A DNA stretch of 64,000 bases from Acanthornis magna (Eukaryota; Chordata; Aves; Passeriformes; Acanthizidae): contig JAWUZG010000032.1 of NCBI GenBank assembly GCA_036785705.1, positions 16,239,501 through 16,303,500 of the forward strand, in the 5' to 3' direction. Shown in pieces: positions 25,124 through 37,135 of this stretch. Position numbers and translations under genes: made by a program. The notes under the pieces are model-generated. The model saw only the letters and a list, made by a program, of their open reading frames with translations, searched no databases and was not told where the DNA came from. Numbering within the stretch: position 1 is the first letter of the stretch; each line of letters starts with the position of its first letter.

Positions 25124-28100
25124 ATCTATTTGAAAATCAAAATCTGAGCAACACAATCAAGAATCTGGCCAACAAAAGATCACTGTGTAACATGGAAAAA
25201 ATAGCCTCCTTCTCAGGAGGAAAACTTTGAAGGTGAAGGACCTCTCACTCACAGAGCATGAAGTATTTAAGTCCTTCCAGGACCTGCAAAATGAACAGAA
25301 TTAGGAAAAAAAATTACATAGAAGTATGATATAAAGAAGACTAAAATACATTTGAAATACTGGTTTTAAGAAGTAATTTTTGCAGTTCATTCACTGTCTT
25401 GGACTACTGGACTTTCAATGAAATGGGCAAAAGTGCTTGTATTTTAAGGTGGATATACTTCTCCAGGTAATTTACAAGTCTGAGCACCTCTGAACTGGAG
25501 AACAAAGCCAGATTTTAGTGAGGACATTGAAAATTATATATTTAACTTCTCTTAATTTTGTGAAAATATTAATCCAGTCTAAATGAAGCTAAGCCTATGG
25601 TCTTGACAGGAACTATAAGTGCTCCTTATTTCCTCAATGGTCTTCAGGCACAGCACCTATTATGTAATCACTGTAATTCAATTTCTTCTTGACACATAAA
25701 AGGATATGTAATGGTAGGGAAGATCATTAGAAGTTGCTTCCTAATTTTCATTAATTTGTTACCTGCACATTTGCACACATAACCATTTCTGCCATCAAGG
25801 AGACTAAAATATGTGGACAGAAGAATAAACCTATAGGGACAGCCCAAGGATTCATTTAGCTCTGTAATAAAAATCAGTGGACAAAGCCAGGCTGCCTAGA
25901 AAGAGCACAAAATCAAGACAGGGTTGTATGTTTTCCACATGTATCTTCCAGCTTCTAGGCATTTGCAGGTTTTCTGAACCAGATGCAGTTTCTAAGCAGC
26001 AGCAACCTTGAATAGATTTCTCTCCCATGGCTTTGTTCAGTGTACCCTTGGACCTGTGTAAGCTTCAGTCACGGAAAACATCCCACGGCACGGAGATCCA
26101 CAGCCCAACCACACCTTCTGTCCCTGTTGAACCAACCTTCTGCTTGCTTCATTTGTCACACCTTCCTTCTTGAAAAGGCAGAAAGATGTCAATCCACATA
26201 CTGTCACCCTGAGGGGGTCCACTAACGTGTTCCCTGGTTATTTTCTTTCTGGACTGACAAGTGCAAGACTACATAGTGATTCTTCATCCTGAAACCTTCC
26301 GACACCTCTGGCTGTCCTTCTGACCTTCTCTAGCCCTCCTCCATTACATGACTGTTTTGTTTATGAAGGTGCTTTGTGTAAATAAATATTGTTTGATGCA
26401 AATAAAAAAAGCTGAGCTGGTGACATGTTGAAAATGCACTATGGACTGATTAAAATGCTTAATAGATTTTATGATCAAGGTTTTCTTGAGCCCAGTAGCT
26501 CTGAAAAGAGGCCAAATACTGAGTACTCCAGGGCGGAGAATGCTTCTCAGTAAAGAACATTGCAACAAAATTGCAAAAACATAGATTGGAAATAGTAACT
26601 CATCCTCTCAAAAAATTCCCCTTCTTTTGAGATCCTCTGCTGCTGCAGATGTGCTAACTACACCATCTGCATATCCTTAAAAAAGCATTATCATATTTTT
26701 CAGAGATACATAATTTTGTTTGCTGTTTAATGAAAAGATCATTTACATTTTTGCAAATAAAACATCATATTCAAAAATGATGTGCACTTAATTCTATAAA
26801 AATATCTTCTCTTAAAAAAGGAAATTATATTTTTGGTTCCACTATTATTAGCTATGTCATTTTATATCATTTGCTGGATAAACTTAAAAGTCTTGCAACA
26901 TTAAGAAAAAATTGCATACAGAAGGAAAAAGCAGACAATAACAATTCTGTGGTTTGCAAAACTGGTTTACACATTCAAGGTGAATTTTTGTTCCCATTCA
27001 ATCAGAGAAAGTGTATTGTGGTGAGTCCGGGACTAAATTTTGAATGCTGGTCTTAAAAAATATACCAAAATCAGATCTTACTACGTGGGAAAATGTTTCC
27101 ACTGAATGTGTCATGAATATGAAGCCCTGCCATCAGTTCTGCAATTGACTTTTGAACTCCTCTTTTTGTGTTGTAATCAGGGTGTAGCATAACCGAGGGA
27201 GAGAGGGAAGTAGAATATTCTTTTCCATAATAAAGCACACATATAGTATTATACAAGCATTTTGTATTTTAATAACATTTGCAAAGAATCTCCAGTCTTA
27301 TTTGAGTTGATATTTTGAGGATTTTAAATTTCCATGGCCTGCTAGCAAATCAGGCAAAAAGTAATAGATACATTAGCAGAGTAGTTCAAAAAATGAAATT
27401 CAAAACCAGCTGAACTAATTCATACCAGTGAGTGTGGGGACCTTAGAGTAGGTCAAGGAAGTTTTGTTCTTTATTAGCTATGAATGTCTTCTTGATCTCA
27501 GGAGCCCAAAAGAGCTTTTGGCCAATGCAGACCAGGCAGCCTCCCCAGTTTCCTCTGTAAATTGTGGTCTGTACAGAAACCCCAGTGCTTTGGGAGTACA
27601 CAGGGTAAATCTATTTACCCTCATTCAGACACCCTCTACACCACACCTGGGAGGGCCATCATGCTCAGATCATCTGCCAGGAGACCTTTTCACCTGTTTT
27701 TGCTGTACAGAGAATGCCTAGTATCTCCTTCCACTATTTCAGATGCTGGACCAGGATACAGGGGCCAGACTGAAGGCGAAAATCTCATTATGATTAAATT
27801 TAAGCTTGCACTTATGTTCCTTCCTGAACTAAGATGTCCTCATACATATGCTTAAGTGATTTCCCAAATCAGGGACAAAACAACTGTGTCATCTCTTGGT
27901 TTCTTTTGATTTGCATTGTCTAATATCACAGCATAATCTTGTGGGTTTTGTTGTAATTTAACAGTATTTTAACCATATACCCACTATCCTTTCATCTTCC
28001 CTTTCTTATTCCTATTAAAGAAAAATAATTTAGGAATGCATATCTTGTCTGTATATGACCTACCATCTGTCTTGGAAGATTTAGGATGCATTTATATAGT

Positions 28101-31100
28101 TATTTAAGTCTTGATGTATGTGCAGTTCGATTTATGTATGGTCTAATAGTATATATTATAGCAATTTTATTTTTCTTTGACAGCTTTACTGGCTCTTTTT
28201 GGAAATGAAACTTCTATGGTGAATTTCACAGATTTTAATATTTTTTTGGTAACTTTGTTTAGTCAAACACACTTTACAAAATAATCAGTATTTATGGGGT
28301 TTTTTGCTGTTATGCATAGAGCAGAGAGATTGCTAGAAAAATATGGTAATTTTTTAACCTGATGTTCTGTAAAGTAAAATAAAGAATTGCTAGTTGAAAA
28401 CCTGATTCAGTGCTCCATGACTACTGGCAAAATTTCAACATTGTGCAGCTATTATAGGGAGAAAATAAGAAAAGAATTTGATTTATTATTTTATGAATCA
28501 GAAAGGTACAGCTAACTGTTAAGTCAAATGTACCACATTTTTTATGGATTTTGGAAATAGAGCTCTGCATTTTCCAATTGTTTTTCTGTAAAGTATGGAG
28601 ATAGATTTTTCAGAAGCTGAGCATTCAGTTCCTACTTCATTATAAAACTTGTTACAGTAGGCCAATGTTGTTCACTTCTAATTTAGTTTTTTCTTAGCTG
28701 TAAAGAAAAACCTTTGACTTAGAACTGGGTCAGAGTGCTTAGACTGGAAAATTCATTATGGTGCATTTTCAGAACACGGCTACTTTTGCAGGAAATTGTG
28801 TGTTTGTGGGCCATGAAAAGTCAGCTAGAGAAAAAGCTCGCATGTCTGAAGCAATTAAACCCCAAATCCAGCATGGCCATATATGGATAATTGGCTATTT
28901 AAAAATACTTAACCTTATTGTCTTTTGCACTCGGTCCTCGTGTTCTTATAATCAGAAAGTTGCTGGGTGAAATGGGAAGACTTGAGCCAATTAAATCTTC
29001 ATTTGGGACTCCAAGCCCTGTCCCAAAGAAATGGCTTTGTAGTATATGTTCCTACAAAGTCTTCTGGCACTTTATATTGATCCTCATTGAAGGTTTCATA
29101 TGCTCTCACGACATTAGAATTAAATATTAATATGAAGTTTTCATGTAGATGAAACTGAGACAATTTTGGGATAAAATTATATTGAATGACACCTAATAAG
29201 AATAATGGTAAATTGTTAATTAAGATCCCTTGATAATTGCAATGACCTAAATTTTTGCTACCTTTAACTGCCAAATTTTAGCATTTAAAGCAGAAGTTTT
29301 CCATAATGAGGGTTCAAGACACAATCTTTCTTTCTGAGTATGCAGAAAGAGCAGTCAGATGTTTTGGTTTTTTTTTTTCTGAGGACCCATTCAGTGGAAA
29401 AACAGGCTTCTAATCCCATCTCTTGCACTCCTAGTTTCTGCTTCCACCCCAGTTTCCCCCCATCCCAGCCTACTCTCCCATTATACAGCTCTGCCTTCAT
29501 GTTGGTAAGACTAAGGTTAAACAGGAAAAGAATGACACTGTGACCTTGCGATGATGGAAGAGAATTAGGAAAGAGCAAGAAGATTAAAACAGGCTGGGTG
29601 AGTATTTTGAGAGGGGCTGGTGAGAGTAGGGTGGGATGGGGGGAAACTGGGAAAGGAGCAGAGACTGGGAGTACTGAAGAAGTAGTTATGGAAGGAAGGC
29701 TGAGAAGAAAAAAGAAATTAAGCAGCATCCTGTGCTTAGTGAGACAAAGAAACTATGCTTAGAAACCAAATGGGAGGGGGGAGGAGGAGTAGATATTGTG
29801 AAAAGAGAGATGCCTGTGAGCAGGATCTCCGCTGAGTGGTAGAACTGGCTGGATAGAAAGCCAGATAGGAATTGTGAGTAACATGGGGCAAGAGGCTGGG
29901 ATTGTGACAGCCTGGGATGCAGGGAGAAAGAGATCAAGCAGGGAGCCAAACACACTGAATATGCAGATGGAGAGAATAAAGGCAGGATGAAGATACTGAA
30001 AATGAGGAAACAACCTTGGATTCTGGGACAGGAGAGTTGAGGGACTGAAGGGATGAAGAACAATGCTGGAGGGAAAGCGTAGAGCTAAATGGATAAGAAA
30101 ACAGAAACTGGGATGAGAAACCTGAAGAATTGAGGCTGGAAGTCACTGGCAAGAATGGACTGAAAGAATGAGCAAGAGAGATGTAAGACTACAGCAAGCA
30201 TAGTTTTTGAAGGGACAAGAAAGAAGAGGTCGGAACAGAGAATATGTTTGGAGGTACCTGTGTCCACTTGAATAGTCTTCTATCAGGAACCTGGATTGGG
30301 AACAATTTTTCTGAGCTTCTTCTCTGTTGCTAGCAACCATCTACAGAAACTATTAGCAAACTGTGTCTATTGGCTCCTGCATTTGCAGTTAGCTTGAAGG
30401 GTGAATATCTCACTGTGTTCACACAAGTATCCAGAGCCCTGTTCTGCAGCTGAAAGTCCCAACCTTGTGTATGGTTTTTGTTGCATGGTGCCACCTGGAA
30501 GAACACCTGAATTGTTGGTAAGGAGTTTAAGAAATCAGAGAAAACTTGAAAGGAATTGCAAGTTTGAGTGTTAAGAAACGTGTGTATGTGGGCTGTACAG
30601 CACTGGCCCAGCCACTGTCTCTAGTGCACTCTTGAAGACAGAGTAGGGTGCAGGCTTGTTCCCTCACCACACTCACACAGAAGGGAGTAGAGGACCAGCC
30701 AAAGCTCAGGATAAGCAGCACTGGTTAGACAAACCTGGGAAATCCAAAAATGTTAGCAGGAAGGCATTTCAAAGGCAAAAGAGAGACTGCAAGGTTTTCT
30801 CCCTTTTCTCCCATTAAGTTTGGCTGTAGGCTGAGGTGGGGCTAGGACTTCATGCAAATAACTGAAAAAGGAGAAAGAGAGGCCACTGAGGAATTTAATG
30901 GGGCAGCGTGCTGAGAGACAAACCTTATAAACTGGCAGACTAGTGTGTGTATGTACTTAATTGCAAAAGGTCCTGGAAAGACAGGGTTTTTTCACATGTT
31001 TTTCAGTTTTAAAGCCTTCAGACATTTATCTCCGTAGATAAATAGATAAAAGAAAATTCCTTGTCTCATAAAAAGTTCATCAGGTGAGTGATGTAGTTCT

Positions 31101-31339
31101 TGCAAAATGTCATCAGTCTTCCTGGTCCAAGTGGTATTCACAGCAGGTTCTCAGTCAGTGGAAGTCAAAATGCCAATATCCTTTGAATAGCATAGGGGCA
31201 AGTCATGCATAATTGAATTTCTTGTTTTCATTGTTAAAGCACTGATTTTATCCAAGCTGCCCGTGTACTGCACTTGCTAATCTGAGGGGAAGGCATTTAT
31301 AATTTTCTAAGAAAGCTTTAAAGACCTTAAGTTTGCAGA
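25124..31339. other. Intergenic sequence between the convergent genes
   Basis: No gene recognised. AT-rich, with an unusual purine-rich plus strand at 29560-30270 described separately. Confidence 0.4.
29560..30270. other. Strand-asymmetric purine-rich region
   Basis: Over about 700 bp the plus strand is dominated by A and G in non-repetitive order (GGAAAGGAGCAGAGACTGGG and similar). This creates several long Ser/Leu/Pro/Phe-rich open frames on the minus strand that are compositional artefacts. It is not a simple tandem array. Confidence 0.6.
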
Positions 31340-31880
31340 GCACACGTCCAAAAGAACCCAACAGATCATCTGGTCCAATTTTGTGTCTGTAAGACACTCC
31401 TCTTGTCTGTCTGTTGCTGTTGTGCTGAGGCTGGAAACTCAGCTGAAGTCTGTATTTAACAATACCTGCCAGAAAAGCAGGGTCATTGCTCTGGGGTCAT
31501 TGAAAGATTGGAAATCCAAAACTTCCCTTGGAGATTTATTCCATAGGAATTCCACAGCCTTCTCTGCTGTACAAGAACTTCTCCTTGTTCAAAATGTGAA
31601 TGCATCTGCCTTCCTCTTTCAGCCACTGGTTTCTGTTTCTGCTAAAGTCCGCAGTTTTTTAGTGCTTCATATTTTTTCTTTATGGAAAATTTTTTCTTCA
31701 CCAACATACCAAACAGACCAATTTTTGGTCTTTTATGACTAAGCTTCTTAAAGGTCCTCTCAAAATCTTTTGTCTCATGTTTGGGTATTTTTTCTGATTC
31801 TTTTTGACATCTTCTAATTTTTCAGCATTATCTATTCAACCAAGAACCATATATGCCCTATGACACTGATGTTTGTGTTC
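31340..31880 (-). mobile_element. Ancient CR1 relic
   Basis: The plus strand starts with AACAGATCATCTGGTCCAAT, the reverse complement of the CR1 3' end type (ACTAGATGATCATAATGGTC) found in turtles and crocodilians. Downstream blocks such as TTCCATAGGAATTCCACAGCC and TTTCAGCCACTGGTTTCTG follow the antisense order of the same family. Strongly diverged, hence old. Confidence 0.5.
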
Positions 31881-33454
31881 ACGGGCTTGCTATGCCTTCC
31901 TCCTAAAACCTTTGCAGCGTCACATTTTTATTAAATTCAGTTCATCATTCGGTAGATATAAACTACATTCCTTGTTCCTGAACCAACTTCTCGTTTGACT
32001 CTGGTAAATCACAAAGGGGTAAGAGTTGTTCCTATGTGTCCCTAATTCTCTCATATGCTTCTCCCACCTTCATTCACTGCTTCACTCCTCTTCATGCCCT
32101 CCACCCATTTTGTCTTCACTAGAAGCACTGTCACTATTCAGAAAACTGAAGGTTGGTTGACCTGATGTACAAAGGTGGTAGTAAGAACACAGCCCCGAAT
32201 CCTGTACCATTTGCAGGGGATACCTCTGTCTGCATTTTAAATTAAGCATTTGCATGATAAAATAAGAGCAGACTGCTGTTTCACCATTCACAGCCCCTTA
32301 GCAGTGAGGGAAGGTCCCTGATTCCCTTCATGCCATACCCTAGGAATCTCTCATATTTCTACACATTAGTAGAACTTGAGTAGAGAGGGAGGAGTGTGGG
32401 ATGCAGGGAGGAATCCTTAATGTTAATCCCCAGCCTGATAGCTGAGGTGCTTTCCTGAGGGACATATGTATTTCTTTCTTTCAGCTGAGAAAACGAATCT
32501 GGGTCTTCGGTCACTGCATAACTGAGCAGAACAGGAGGTTAATTTATTGAAGACAGTCCATTAAATTGCATGCAAAAGTTCTTTTGGGTGCTTTGTCATC
32601 ACCTCTTCTCACTGCTGGAGATCTCTCTTACTCTCTTGCCTCCTAATTCATCTGAAATATCTCACAACACATGCATCTGAGGGCGTTCTCCTCTGCTTCT
32701 GCCTGGGGCTAGTATGGATTCTTCATACAGTATTTTGTTCTAAAGAGTCTGAAATTTATACTCAGCATTTTAAATAAGGAAAAACCCAACTTTTTCTACA
32801 AAGTTTGAGCTCCATCTCTCCCTGTCTCTCTTTCTCCCTTCAGGACACGTAAAATGAATAATTGTCCGTGACTGTGGTCCCCTCAGTCTTTCTTTGTTTT
32901 TCCTTCTCTTTGTGCAAGCATTTCTAACTGGAGAGGGGACAGAGTGGAAAAAGAAATCTCAGAGACATCTAAAGTTTAAAGAAGTTAAAATTACATATTT
33001 AGTGTCTCATTTTCATAGGTTTTCTTGATCATGGTTTTCATAAAGCATGTCACAGCAGGGCTGTGTTGAGGCATCACTTACAGCAGCACCATACTACCAG
33101 CTTTGGAGGGTTTTATTTATAACCTTAAATCCTTGTGAAGAAACCTCCTTGCAAATCCTAGAAAGGACTTACCATACCCTTCAGTGATGTCTTAAAATTT
33201 CAGCTTGTCTTTGGCAAGATTGGTTCATCAAGAAGTGATATGCCAGACCTTAGCAGAGAAAGAACCATATCTATCTGTCTGGCTGACTGATTCACAGTGT
33301 TGATTGAAATGCAAACTGTGTTGCTAGACTTTTCCAAGATGAATGAAAAAATATTAAATAGGAAGTAAAACTGAAGGATCAGAACACAGTATAGAATCCT
33401 TCCCTTCAAATGCAACTTGTAATACAAGTGTAGTTCCCCTAACCTTGCCGCCTA
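31881..33454. other. Intergenic, nothing recognised
   Basis: AT-rich sequence without recognisable element or open frame of note. Confidence 0.4.
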
Positions 33455-33460
33455 CAAAGT

Positions 33461-33656
33461 TTCCTTCCTTCCTTCCTTCCTTCCTTCCTTCCTTCCTTCC
33501 TTCCTTCCTTCCTTCCTTCCTTCCTTCCTTCCTTCCTTCCTTCCTTCCTTCCTTCCTTCCTTCCTTCCTTCCTTCCTTCCTTCCTTCCTTCCTTCCTTCC
33601 TTCCTTCCTTCCTTCCTTCCTTCCTTCCTTCCTTCCTTCCTTCCTTCCTTCCTTCC
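33461..33656. repeat. (TTCC)49 tetranucleotide array
   Basis: 196 bp of perfect TTCC units on the plus strand, flanked downstream to about 33835 by further pyrimidine-rich sequence (C/T with few purines). The long KEGR-type and LPSF-type open frames here are translations of the repeat. An uninterrupted array of this size should be highly length-variable. Confidence 0.98.
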
Positions 33657-33835
33657 CCTTCTCTCACTCTTTCTTTTTTTTCTCTTCCTTTCTTTGTCTT
33701 TCTTTGTTTCTTCTGTCTCTCTCTTTTCCTTTTCCCTTCCTTTTTCTTTCTTCCCCCTTTCCCATTTCATCCCTTCCTGAACTGTTCCCCTCTGTTCCCC
33801 TCTCTTTCCCTCCCTCTTTTGTTCCTTTTCAGAAC
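33657..33835. repeat. Pyrimidine-rich flank of the TTCC array
   Basis: Imperfect CTTT/CTTCC/CCCTT sequence, probably degraded array. Together with the array it forms a polypurine-polypyrimidine tract of about 375 bp. Confidence 0.75.
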
Positions 33836-36800
33836 TGTTGACTTTGAGTACAAAGGGGCAGTTTTTAGAATTAAAATTGGCGTAGGGAAAAGGACAAAGT
33901 CATGCCACCTCTTTGTCTCAATTCTGGGGGTTCCAGGATCATAAAAATAGTTTCTGAAAGCACAGAATTAGCTCAGAAGTTTGGGTCAGTTTTCATAGAT
34001 ACCAATGAAAAGTGGGGTCATGATGACTAAAACTTCTTCATAACAATAATCTCAAAGTAATAAAGTCTAACTGTTCTCTTTGAAAACCACAGGTGAGCCT
34101 CTGGGCTGTGCTTTGGGACCTGGTGTCTCTGGATGCTGGCAGCATGGGCGCTGATGGAGGACTCAGGACAAGCTAACAGGAGCCAGGCAGCTTCTACTAC
34201 TCCTGTGGGATCTGCAACACCTCTTGGCTGCTGCTTGCCCTCCAGCCAGTGAAGGACTTCACTCAAAATGAGAAGGAAGGGGCCTGTTTCAGGGTCAGCA
34301 TTAATGCAGGGGGAAGCACCTGAGAAAAGCCCTTGAGCTTGAGGCTGCTGAGCCCCCAGAGCCCATGGGGGCAAAACCTTGTTGTTAGTAAGATGTGAGC
34401 CCAAATTGTTTCCTGATAGCAAGGAAGGCACTGGAAGGCTGTGCTGAGCTTTGGTGGCTGGAAGGACCCTGGCTGCAGAGAGAGGAGCAGGGTAGGATCA
34501 GTGCCAGCGTATGACTGTGCACATTCCTGCCTGTGCCAAGCCTGTGCCGAGCACTGTATGGCAAGCTGGGGGTCTGTAATCCACTCGGTTGCCTTTCAAA
34601 TCCCTTTTGCCTGGCAAATAAACTGCATTGGCACTAACTCACACCCAGTTGTCCTCCATATGCGGCTCTTACTGCTGGGCTTTGCAGGCCACAGCCACAG
34701 ATTCCCTTCCTTGGGCTCCTCACTCTCGTGCTAAGGATGAGCCTGGGGACGGCACAGGTTTCCTTGCACCACTCTTTGGGCTTATGGGTGTCAGCCCCTC
34801 CCCTCAGGAGTTCCTACTGCCAGTCAGATCATCCTCTTGTGCCCAAGATGATCTCTCCCTCAAGCAGGGCATGTCCAGAGCTTCAAGCTTCACCTTGTGA
34901 GCTGGTGGGTGCAGAGGAGTGTAGGGTGAATTCATGAGGTTTTCCTCCTGCCTTTCTCAGTCAACTCATGGGAATTCCTGCACTTCAGAAAATGGTAGCT
35001 GTGTTGCAGCAACACCAATGAGCTCCATGATTATAATTCTGGTAGGGTAAACCCTTGTCAAATAGCTCACACTAATCAATAAATGTCATCTAATAACAAA
35101 AGAATCTGTCATCAGCCATGAACTCCATCCATGAGACATTCACCTTGGATTTACAAAAGACCTTTGGGACCAGCAGCTGGGCTAGTTAGGTTTCTTGTGA
35201 ACTACAGCTCTGAAATTCTTGTCTTACCTCTCTTTGTATGCCAAGGAAATGAATATTTTTTTAATTTCAGAGTAGGTCAGTCCATGTATACCTAGCAACA
35301 GAAATTATGCCAATAGAGTCACATGGCAGGAAATATAATGTTAACTTGATCCTGGTTGTGTTTTTTATCCTTAACAAGAGAAAATCAGGAAATAAGGAGA
35401 GTGTTGGATTTAATTTGGAATTTCCTGGCTCCTTGCTGTTTGTTGTCTCGAAGATAACGCTATCTAAACATCCAGGGTCTTAAAAATTTAATTTCCTTTC
35501 TCTATTTCCTAGTTTGTATTGCTCAGGTTTTCAGGCTTCTACTGTGGCTCCTGTTGAAGAAGAGACTTTTTATAATTCTGAGTGTGTTTTCACACTGTGT
35601 TTACATTCCTCTTGTTCTTTTCCACTTTTCTCCCAAGTGAAAGCTCTCCATTCCTTCACACTTAGTCAGCCTGTGGTGCTAGAGGGTAGGCACAGAAAGC
35701 AGAATTTGTTGATACTGCCAGAGCTTTTGTATTTTCCTTTTCATTCTTTTTGTGTCACCAAAGACGACTACTGCCCAACAGGGTGTGTGGGCAGACCTTA
35801 CATAGGGCATCTTTGATCTCAGTGTCCAATCTGCTCTGCAAGAGCAAGGAATTCTCAATTCTAGAGGCCAAAAATAAACCCGATCTTGTCATTACATCTA
35901 GAGACCAATAGGCACAAGAACAGATGCTTTCCTGTGATGTGACTGAGCTCACCTATGTGAGTTTCTCACACCTCAGTGAAGGAAGGATGTCCTGTTAGGA
36001 TTTTGACCACAACTGTGTCCTTGCTGCCCTTGCTGTCTGGGGGCTAGTGGCCATATATGGGCCAGGGAGTTCACTTCCATCTCACAGTGAATTCTTTGCC
36101 AAGAAAGACCAGCAAATTCAGAGGGACTCTGTCAAGGGACATGGTTGCCCCATCCAGACCTCTTTTAAGGCTTAGAGATTCCTCTTGCTTGGTTAAAATA
36201 CAGAGTCCACGCATTCATTTTATTGACGCTAAAAGGGCATCACCTATTCTTTTAGTATGGTCCGGCAAGTCGCACTCTGCAAACAAGGATATAAAGCCAT
36301 GTTTTCATAACAGAGAATCCTTTGCTAGTTCTAGGCACACTGCTTCCCACTTAAAATCTAAAACAAATTAAAGTAAATGGCTTGGTATATGTGGAAATTA
36401 TTTTTTAATAATGTGTAGGTATTCTTGTTTATTATTTATGTGCATATAATTCCGGTAGCAATTAACATCTTAATGAAATCTTTGTATAGAATAATTTTTT
36501 TAATGAAAACACGATTTTGAATATGATTTGCTGCTCCTAGCAAACCAAGCATAATTAGATCCAGTTTAATAATGTGAAAACTGTTAACATATGAAAAATG
36601 TATTCTGAAAATATTCCTGCAATGACACAGGTTCATCAGAAGCTGAACTTGCTTTTCCCAAGGTCCTGCAACACAGATGAGGCTGAGATGCTATTGCAGT
36701 TACACCACACTGATCCCGCTGGTGAGATTCTCAGGCATTTATTTGCAGAAAGCCTGTGCACTGTGAACCTTTATTTACCTTTTCTCACTAGAGGATTTTA

Positions 36801-37059
36801 CTCCTTGAGCAAGGGATGAAGCCTCTTTCAACTTTAGATTTCAGGAAACTCAAAACTCAATGAGAAATTAAGGTCTTGTTTGGTTTGGGGATTTTGCCAT
36901 ATTATGCCACTGGTGACAGCCACTGACGGAGCTTTGTCAGCATTGTCCCCAAGTGCACACAGGCAAAGCTGCTATTTGCACTGGTGGAGATTAGCTGGCC
37001 ACCAAACAGCAGTAAATTGCACAAATGCAAATCAGAACTTGCTGTGCCTTGCTGACATA
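33836..37059. other. Intergenic, nothing recognised
   Basis: No gene-like frame or known repeat identified. Confidence 0.4.
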
Positions 37060-37135
37060 TGTCCCAGCCCATGGCAGGGGGTTGTTCTAGAGGATCTTTA
37101 AGGTCCATTCCAGCCCAAACCATTCTATGATTCTG
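37060..37135 (+). mobile_element. CR1 3'-terminal fragment
   Basis: GAGGATCTTTAAGGTCCATT and AACCATTCTATGATTCTGAG are the standard CR1 end. Only the last 75 bp or so are present, a typical 5'-truncated copy. Confidence 0.85.

Noticed and set aside
29285..30340. Series of Ser/Leu/Pro/Phe-rich minus-strand open frames
   Set aside because: Produced by the purine strand bias, with no start, splice or domain support.
33354..33780. KEGR- and LPSF-repeat proteins
   Set aside because: Translations of the TTCC microsatellite.
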